Assembly: GCA_045594795.1 (NCBI GenBank)
Contig: JAZNZF010000014.1
Location: forward strand, 1 to 64,000
Length of the DNA stretch: 64,000 nt
Reading direction: 5' to 3'
Source: UMGS1532 sp045594795
GTDB taxonomy: Bacteria; Bacillota; Clostridia; Oscillospirales; Acutalibacteraceae
Below, piece by piece: positions 59,601-64,000 of this stretch. The number at the start of each line of letters is the position of its first letter. The first letter of the stretch is position 1. Made by a program: the position numbers and the translations under genes. The notes below the pieces were generated by a model. That model searched no databases. It had not been told where the DNA came from and saw nothing but the letters and a program-made list of their open reading frames with translations.

Positions 59601-60503
59601 TCTAAAAACGGCACCTTCTGTCTGCCAGAGTTTGGTACTAACTTTGTTAGAGAAATGCTTTTGGACGCCCGTCCTCAAAACTTTTCCGACTTATTGCAGA
59701 TTTCGGGTCTTTCCCACGGTACTGATGTTTGGTTAGGTAATGCTAAGGACCTAATCGATAACGGCACTTGTACAATTTCAAACGTTATCGGTACTCGTGA
59801 TAATATAATGGTGTATCTGATGCATCAAGGGGTTGACCCCTCAACCGCATTTAAAATTACCGAGATTGTGCGTAAGGGTAAAGCTACTAAGCTTTTAACC
59901 GAAGAACATCTTAAAACAATGCGCGAGCATAATGTACCCGAGTGGTATATCAATTCGTGTATGAAGATTAAGTATATGTTCCCTAAAGCCCACGCAGCAG
60001 CATATGTTATTTCGGCTTTGCGCGTTGCTTGGTATAAGGTGCACCGCCCGTTAGAATTTTATTGCGCATATTTCACTGCCCGTCCGGAAGATGTTGAAGT
60101 AACTGTCTTAATGAAGGGCAGAGAAGCAGTCCGTAACTATATGCGTGAGATTAAGGCAAAGGGTAGGGAAGCGACTGCTAAAGAGACCGCGGTTTACAAT
60201 AACCTTTTAATCTTTAACGAGATTATGGCAAGAGGAATTGAAATACTGCCTGTTGACCTAAATAAATCACACGCAACTAAATATGTTCCCGAAAACGGAA
60301 AGATGCGTTTGCCGTTTTGTGCGCTTTCGGGTGTAGGTACCAATGCTGCGGTTGCCCTTTATGAAGCTGCTAAAGCAGGTAAGTATATTTCTAAAGAGGA
60401 ATTTCAGGTAGAGGCTGGTGTTTCTAAAGCGGTTATCGAAACCCTAAACAGCGTAGGTGCTTTAGATTCCTTGCCCGATACTAACCAAATTTCATTATTC
60501 TAA
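56625..60503 (+). CDS. polC: DNA polymerase III PolC lacking the DnaQ-type exonuclease domain
   Basis: Replicative polymerase of Firmicutes. The 1292-residue protein has an N-terminal domain (about 1-170), a Pro/Lys/Glu-rich linker (about 172-215), an OB domain (about 250-345), a PHP domain from about 357, a C4 zinc module near 768-793, catalytic PDIDLNFS with Asp 816 and 818, and the C-terminal fingers and duplex-binding region. In B. subtilis PolC (1437 residues) a 3'-5' exonuclease of about 165 residues interrupts the PHP domain; here GVEAYFVDD (419-427) is joined to SYHQIILVKN (442-451) by 14 residues, and no DxE exonuclease motif exists anywhere in the protein. The PHP metal ligands appear intact (HCHT, ITDHG, GVEAY, SYH, SACEAGE, GDVH). 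ATG at 56625 lies 8 bases after AAAGGA; an ATG at 56619 is too close. Confidence 0.95.
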   Translation: MAETTFAELFGGYITFEDSKLKSGRVISCDINSETRVLTANVDFSEYVHKSVLDKAANDIKGQLMLSKVNIVPRFPKEKFCPAACMDISEILKIETCQLNGFLEGAKYSLSNNILNIALVHGGLETLTKADFSKRFSKYVKERFDRDVVVEFSGVTEKLEIEQEYIHYEPPAPILAPPKPEPQKKAAPKKTEPQNKILPKQEEKEKIVHDCKTPPEDGLPVYLDTAEVFFGNYINPEVKPIVDIIPPDDMEATVDFVAWGEVFGLETRDVNTKRGQMKGVNFSFSDYTNSVNAKMFLTPEKFEELAPLKNGMCVIVNGVYKYDKWSNEFIVDVKTLAKIQKYEKLDTYEGEKRVELHCHTNMSSKDAVSSADKIINLAYKWGHKAVAITDHGVVQAYPAAASAVKDIRKNGGDFKVIYGVEAYFVDDERVDIENLNARQIPSYHQIILVKNLVGLKNLYKLISMAHLEDFKGRPITKKSNLDKLREGLIVGSACEAGELYGAIIDGKDRDELLRIARYYDYLEIQPLGNNEFMIRDSVKPDKIDKKTGQPIPNRLRHVTDFEVIREFNRTVVSLADELGLPVVATGDVHFLKKEDEILRKILMAGQGYDDFDLQAPLYLKTTEEMLEDFSYFGERAKEFVIDNPQKIADMISDDVIPVPDGNYPPVIEGSDEDLHRICWERAMNTYGEDGVIPEVVSKRLDKEVSSIIKNGFSIMYMAAQKLVAYSEQNGYLVGSRGSVGSSFAATMAGISEVNPLPPHYVCPKCRHSEFFQDGSVGSGFDLPEKNCTKCGTPYIRDGHDIPFETFLGFNGDKVPDIDLNFSNEFQNSVQEYTKTLFGAQNVFKAGTVSTIAEKTAFGFVKAYCEKKEITLSRAEMNRLAGLVEKSKIKTTTGQHPAGMIVVPNDKEIYDFCPVQHPADDVNTDIITTHFDFHSIHDTILKLDELGHVIPTTYKYLEEYTGIPVSEVTMSDPEVYSLFTSTEALGVTPDDIDSKNGTFCLPEFGTNFVREMLLDARPQNFSDLLQISGLSHGTDVWLGNAKDLIDNGTCTISNVIGTRDNIMVYLMHQGVDPSTAFKITEIVRKGKATKLLTEEHLKTMREHNVPEWYINSCMKIKYMFPKAHAAAYVISALRVAWYKVHRPLEFYCAYFTARPEDVEVTVLMKGREAVRNYMREIKAKGREATAKETAVYNNLLIFNEIMARGIEILPVDLNKSHATKYVPENGKMRLPFCALSGVGTNAAVALYEAAKAGKYISKEEFQVEAGVSKAVIETLNSVGALDSLPDTNQISLF

Positions 60504-60519
60504 AAGTGTAGGTAAAAAT

Positions 60520-61185
60520 ATGTATTCTAAATTTTTTAACCCTTTTCCAACCTTAGAAACCGAGAGACTGATTTTGCGCAAGCTTAAAAAAAGTGATACT
60601 AAAGATTTATACGAGTATTGCTCGTCTCCTGTTTCTGCAAAGTATTCACTCTGGCAACCACACGAGGATATTGGTGTAACCCGCCAGTATATCTCGTGGC
60701 TCTTGCGTTCTTATAAGCGTGGTGAATATTTTACTTGGGGAATAGAGCTAAAAGAAAGCGGTAAGCTTATTGGCACTTGCAGCTTTACCTCTGTTGATAA
60801 CGAGTATAAGGTAGCAGAAATCGGATATGGAATAGGCAACGCGTATTGGGGCAACGGCTATGCTGCTGAGGCGGTAAAGGCTGTGCTTGAGTACGGTTTT
60901 TGCACGGTTGGTTTTATCAGTATAAATGCAAAGATTATGAAGGAGAACGTTTCATCTGTGCGTCTTGCGTCTGCTGTTGGTATGGAATGCGATGGTCTTT
61001 TGCGCAACGGTATTTACTGCAAGGGCGAGGCACACGATCTTTATGTCTTCAGTATGCTTGATACCGACTATCAAAAGATAATCGACAGTAATGACAGCTT
61101 GCCTACAGACCAAGAATGTGATCCGCCAAAAGAAGATACCCCTAATGAATCAATAGAGGACGAAGTAGAGGAAGATAAAAATTAA
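60520..61185 (+). CDS. GNAT acetyltransferase, RimJ/RimL-like, with acidic tail
   Basis: Acetyl-CoA-dependent N-acetyltransferase. The 221-residue protein begins TLETERLILRKLKKSD (residues 7-22), has GIGNAYWGNGYAAEAVKAV near 108 (acetyl-CoA loop) and NVSSVRLASAVGM near 146. The last 35 residues are strongly acidic (Glu/Asp/Pro) and not part of the domain. The substrate could be a ribosomal protein or a small molecule. It follows polC after 16 bases. Confidence 0.9.
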   Translation: MYSKFFNPFPTLETERLILRKLKKSDTKDLYEYCSSPVSAKYSLWQPHEDIGVTRQYISWLLRSYKRGEYFTWGIELKESGKLIGTCSFTSVDNEYKVAEIGYGIGNAYWGNGYAAEAVKAVLEYGFCTVGFISINAKIMKENVSSVRLASAVGMECDGLLRNGIYCKGEAHDLYVFSMLDTDYQKIIDSNDSLPTDQECDPPKEDTPNESIEDEVEEDKN

Positions 61186-61193
61186 ATAAATTT

Positions 61194-61233
61194 AAGCACC
61201 GCAGAGAATTAATTACAAATCTGCGGTGCTTAT
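61194..61233 (+). terminator. terminator after the acetyltransferase gene
   Basis: AAGCACCGCAGA and TCTGCGGTGCTT (12 bp) around a 14-base loop, followed by ATTATAT. Confidence 0.8.
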
Positions 61234-61373
61234 TATATATATGTGTATAGTGTAACGATTAACCTAAGCAGAAGGCTCTTAATTATATATGCCATATTTT
61301 TACACATACGTAGTGTAACTTGCACAAACAATAATCAATAAACTCTAATTTCTTTGTAAAAGATAACAAATAT

Positions 61374-61451
61374 TGTAACTTTTAAGGTAAAAAGGTTGCA
61401 ATCTTGTTACAATTTGAGTATAATATCATTTGTTAGTAACAACTTTGTAAC
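61374..61451 (+). promoter_or_regulatory. promoter with WalR-like TGTAAC motifs before the G5/M23 gene
   Basis: TTGCAA at 61396-61401, 17-base spacer, TATAAT at 61419-61424. AGTAAC-N5-TGTAAC at 61435-61451 matches the WalR consensus except for one base; further TGTAAC half-sites lie at 61251, 61314 and 61374. The full 291-base gap 61186-61476 contains the acetyltransferase terminator and this promoter and no gene. Confidence 0.55.
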
Positions 61452-61476
61452 AATTAAACCGAAAGGATGATATTTG

Positions 61477-62700
61477 ATGATAAGTGCAGCTTTGCGCTTT
61501 ATGCATAAAGCGGTAGCATACATCAAAGAAATTATAATAAACAATAACTTAACAAAGCGCGCATTGGTACTTTTACCCGGTGTTGCATCATTTCTATTTG
61601 TTCTAATATTTATGTTTACGTTTAATGTAAGTGTTGCAACCGCCGTAAGTTATAACGGAGAAACTATTGGCTATGTTTCGTCGGAGTCGGTTTATACCGA
61701 AACTATCGAGCGCATTGAAACCAATATGGACGATAAAGCAAAGGCTCAGCTTAGAACTATTAAAGCTAAGGGTAGCATTACTGCTGGTACCGAGCTTATG
61801 GATAAAGAAAGCTTAGAGAAAGCTATCGTTGATAGCATTGATAGTGTAGAAGCTTGCTATGTTCTATACCGCAACTCCGAGGCTTTTGCAGTTTGCAAAA
61901 CAAGTGATGAGTTGCAAAAAGCTTTGGATAAGTATTTGAGTAAAAAAGCTAAAAGTCTTAACGATGCTACTTTTGTTGACACCTTTAAAATTGAAAAAGA
62001 ATACCGCACCTATGATTCATTAACTAACACCGACGAGGTATTTAAGCTTTTAGTTGATAACAAGGTAGCAGTAGCGGGAACTAAAACCGAAACCATAACC
62101 AAAAAAATTCCCTACAAAACAGTAACTAAAAAAAGCAGTAAGTATAATAAGGGAGAAAAGGTTATTCTCAAAAAGGGTGTTAAGGGCGAAAAAACTATTG
62201 AAAGGATAGTATACTATTCGAACGGCAAAGCTGTTAATACTCGAATTATAAGTTCAAATGTAACTAAAAAAGCTACCGAAGAAGTTATCGTTGTTGGTAC
62301 ATCCGAAAACTCATTCACGTTGTCATATCCGTTTTCTAAAAACGCAGGTAGTTATATTACATCACCTTATGGCGATTATCGTGGATATTACTACCATCAG
62401 GGTATTGATATAATAGCTCCTTACGGAACTGAGATACTTGCTTGTGCAGGAGGAACGGTTGTCGAGGCACAGTATTCTCCGTATGGATGGGGAAACAATG
62501 TTGTAATTGACCACGGCAACGGCATGAAAACAAGATACGCCCATTGCAGCAGCCTTAACGTTTCGGTTGGGCAAAAGGTTGCAAGGGGAGAGGTTATAGG
62601 TTTTGTCGGTGCTACAGGTGATGCTGACTGTAACCACTTGCACTTAGAACTTGTAAGCGGCGGCGCACGAATAAATGCGGCAAACTATTTCATTAACTAA
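61477..62700 (+). CDS. membrane-anchored G5/M23 peptidoglycan endopeptidase
   Basis: Probable cell-wall hydrolase. The 407-residue protein has an N-terminal membrane anchor (about 30-55), a helical region of about 130 residues, a G5 domain (about 200-275, with KIPYKTV and GEKTIERIVYYSNGK), and a C-terminal M23 domain with zinc motifs HQGIDI near 307 and HLHLE near 388. Build resembles clostridial SpoIIQ-like and general G5-M23 enzymes; SpoIIQ function cannot be inferred from sequence alone. ATG at 61477 follows AAAGGATGAT. Confidence 0.93.
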   Translation: MISAALRFMHKAVAYIKEIIINNNLTKRALVLLPGVASFLFVLIFMFTFNVSVATAVSYNGETIGYVSSESVYTETIERIETNMDDKAKAQLRTIKAKGSITAGTELMDKESLEKAIVDSIDSVEACYVLYRNSEAFAVCKTSDELQKALDKYLSKKAKSLNDATFVDTFKIEKEYRTYDSLTNTDEVFKLLVDNKVAVAGTKTETITKKIPYKTVTKKSSKYNKGEKVILKKGVKGEKTIERIVYYSNGKAVNTRIISSNVTKKATEEVIVVGTSENSFTLSYPFSKNAGSYITSPYGDYRGYYYHQGIDIIAPYGTEILACAGGTVVEAQYSPYGWGNNVVIDHGNGMKTRYAHCSSLNVSVGQKVARGEVIGFVGATGDADCNHLHLELVSGGARINAANYFIN

Positions 62701-62712
62701 TAATAAATATTT

Positions 62713-62747
62713 GGCTATCGCAAGGATATCTTGCGATGGCCTTTTTG
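62713..62747 (+). terminator. terminator after the G5/M23 gene
   Basis: GGCTATCGCAAG and CTTGCGATGGCC (one G-T pair) around a short loop, followed by TTTTTG. Confidence 0.85.
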
Positions 62748-62841
62748 TTATAATAAAAAGATATAAATGTTTTTTGTAGTTATACAATTTTTATCTTCAA
62801 ATACTAAGTTTAAAAAATTTGAAAAAATTTACAAAAAGCCC

Positions 62842-62870
62842 TTGACTATTGATTAATTAGAGGTTATACT
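62842..62870 (+). promoter_or_regulatory. promoter of rpoB
   Basis: TTGACT at 62842-62847, 17-base spacer, TATACT at 62865-62870. About 125 bases of leader follow, with a GGGTTAATC (about 62890) that can pair with GATTATCCC (about 62954). No gene lies in the 301 bases between 62701 and 63001. Confidence 0.75.
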
Positions 62871-63001
62871 TGTAGAATACGATAAGTATGGGTTAATCTG
62901 CGATAATATGCTGTTTTGTCGGTTAATACGTTTGTTTATGCGGTAAAATAGCCGATTATCCCTTAAAAAAAGCAGGTTGTTAATCAATGAAGGAGTGATC
63001 A

Positions 63002-64000
63002 ATGTTTATGGCATCAACGGTACAGGTTAAACCGGTAAGTCTTGGAAACAACGAAAGAATGACTTTTTCGAAAATCAACGAGGTTATTAAAATGCCTAAC
63101 CTTATTGAAATTCAGAAGGATTCTTACGAATGGTTTTTAAACACTGGTTTGTCAGAGGTCTTCCGTGATATGTCGTCCATTACAGATTACACTGGTAATC
63201 TTGTGCTTAACTTTATAAGCTACCGTTTGGACGATAAGCCTAAGTATACTGTTAAGGAGTGTAAGGAAAGAGATGCAACATACGCTGCACCTCTGCGTGT
63301 TCGTGCACAGCTTCTTAACAAAGAAACCGGCGAAATAAAAGAGAACGAAGTGTTTATGGGTGATTTCCCGCTTATGACCGAGTCGGGCACGTTTGTTATT
63401 AACGGCGCAGAGCGTGTTGTTGTATCACAGCTTGTTCGTTCACCTGGCGTTTATTACGATTTGGAAATTGATAAAACAGGTAAAAAATTATTCAATTCAA
63501 CAGTTATACCTAATCGCGGTGCGTGGCTTGAATATGCTACAGAGCAAAGCGATAGCTATATTGTGCGCATTGATAAAAACCGTAAACTTTTAATCACTAC
63601 CTTTGTAAGAGCATTGGATTTTGCTTGCCAGAAATTCCATCTTGGCTTTTCTACAAAAACCAATCAGGATATAATTGAACTTTTGGGTGAAGATGCACGC
63701 TTGCTTCTTACTCTCGAAAAGGATACAGTTGCAACTGCTGAAGATGCACTTATTGAAGTTTACAGAAAGCTTCGCCCAGGCGAGCCTGCTACTGTAGACG
63801 GTGCTATGTCTCACCTTAATAACCTTCTTTTCGACGAGCGCCATTATGACCTCTCAAAAGTTGGTAGATACAAATATAATACTAAACTTTCTGCCGTTTC
63901 TCGTCTTACAGGCAAGGTGCTTTCGCGCCCTGTTGTTAATACTGTTACCGGCGAGGTTGTTGCCGATGCAGGTATTCGCGTAACAAAAGAAATGGCACGC
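63002..64000 (+). CDS. rpoB: RNA polymerase beta subunit, 5' part (runs off the window)
   Basis: The first 333 codons of the beta subunit, open to the last base of the window. Recognisable are KPVSLGNNERMTFSKI near residue 9, PNLIEIQKDSYEWF near 31, DFPLMTESGTFVINGAERV near 121 and VSQLVRSPGVYY near 141 (lobe/protrusion). ATG at 63002 lies 7 bases after AAGGAG; an in-frame ATG at 63008 is possible. rplJ and rplL, which usually precede rpoB, are absent; the gene has its own promoter. Confidence 0.97.
   Translation, partial: MFMASTVQVKPVSLGNNERMTFSKINEVIKMPNLIEIQKDSYEWFLNTGLSEVFRDMSSITDYTGNLVLNFISYRLDDKPKYTVKECKERDATYAAPLRVRAQLLNKETGEIKENEVFMGDFPLMTESGTFVINGAERVVVSQLVRSPGVYYDLEIDKTGKKLFNSTVIPNRGAWLEYATEQSDSYIVRIDKNRKLLITTFVRALDFACQKFHLGFSTKTNQDIIELLGEDARLLLTLEKDTVATAEDALIEVYRKLRPGEPATVDGAMSHLNNLLFDERHYDLSKVGRYKYNTKLSAVSRLTGKVLSRPVVNTVTGEVVADAGIRVTKEMAR

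Noticed and set aside
1..64000. CRISPR arrays, rRNA genes, insertion sequences with terminal repeats, restriction or retron-type defence systems
   Set aside because: None seen: no regularly spaced repeats, no transposase, no reverse transcriptase or Cas-like proteins among the readable frames.

Overview
The window reads as chromosomal DNA of a spore-forming, anaerobic member of the Clostridia, most likely the Oscillospirales (ruminococcal gut bacteria). This rests on gene content: spoIIGA-sigE, an IspH-S1 fusion, reverse rubrerythrin, PolC, MEP-pathway isoprenoid genes, and frequent TTG and GTG starts. Nearly every promoter I could find has the sigma-A form with a 17-bp spacer. Taxonomy is an inference; no marker was searched.

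Layout. 1-1.6 kb: right end of an integrated element carrying a large serine recombinase, which has cut the gene for a CwlD-type amidase so that only its 3' part (1.65-2.24 kb) remains. 2.2-13.4 kb: housekeeping genes radA, uvrA, a DUF5685/J-protein/membrane-protein trio, a BaiN-like flavoprotein, and cmk-plsC-ispH/rpsA. 13.4-28.2 kb: a bacterial microcompartment (BMC) locus of the glycyl-radical type. It holds a DeoR regulator, acetate/propionate kinase, class II aldolase, glycyl radical diol dehydratase and activase, PduO-like protein, PduP, zinc alcohol dehydrogenase, five BMC-H shell genes, PduL, BMC-P, PduS and PduT. The set fits fucose/rhamnose degradation (GRM5 type): the aldolase yields lactaldehyde, which goes through 1,2-propanediol to propanal, and propanal is split between propanol and propionate plus ATP. 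28.2-30.3 kb (minus strand): mnmA-azlC-azlD. 30.5-40.8 kb: cell envelope and sporulation (PucR-like regulator, ftsEX, M23 hydrolase, CtpA, PBP1A, SpoIIGA, SigE). 40.9-45.3 kb: cysK, malic enzyme, an orphan mazF, prfC.

45.4-48.0 kb: a tRNA-Leu(GAG) gene followed by AT-rich accessory DNA punctuated by copies of the tRNA 3' end, which I read as one or two tandem insertions at this tRNA. 48-50.4 kb: a DUF218 protein, reverse rubrerythrin, a small membrane protein and a fragment of a second rubrerythrin. 50.4-60.5 kb: a long collinear run pyrH-frr-uppS-cdsA-dxr-rseP-ispG-polC. PolC lacks the DnaQ-type proofreading exonuclease domain that normally interrupts its PHP domain. 60.5-64 kb: an acetyltransferase, a G5/M23 cell-wall hydrolase and the 5' third of rpoB.

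The most interesting items are the exonuclease-less PolC, the recombinase element inside a cwlD-like gene of a sporulator (a possible skin-like element), the BMC-H gene with a basic N-terminal extension and an internal ribosome binding site, the tRNA-Leu insertion repeats, and WalR-type boxes upstream of the ftsEX/hydrolase operon and the G5/M23 gene.
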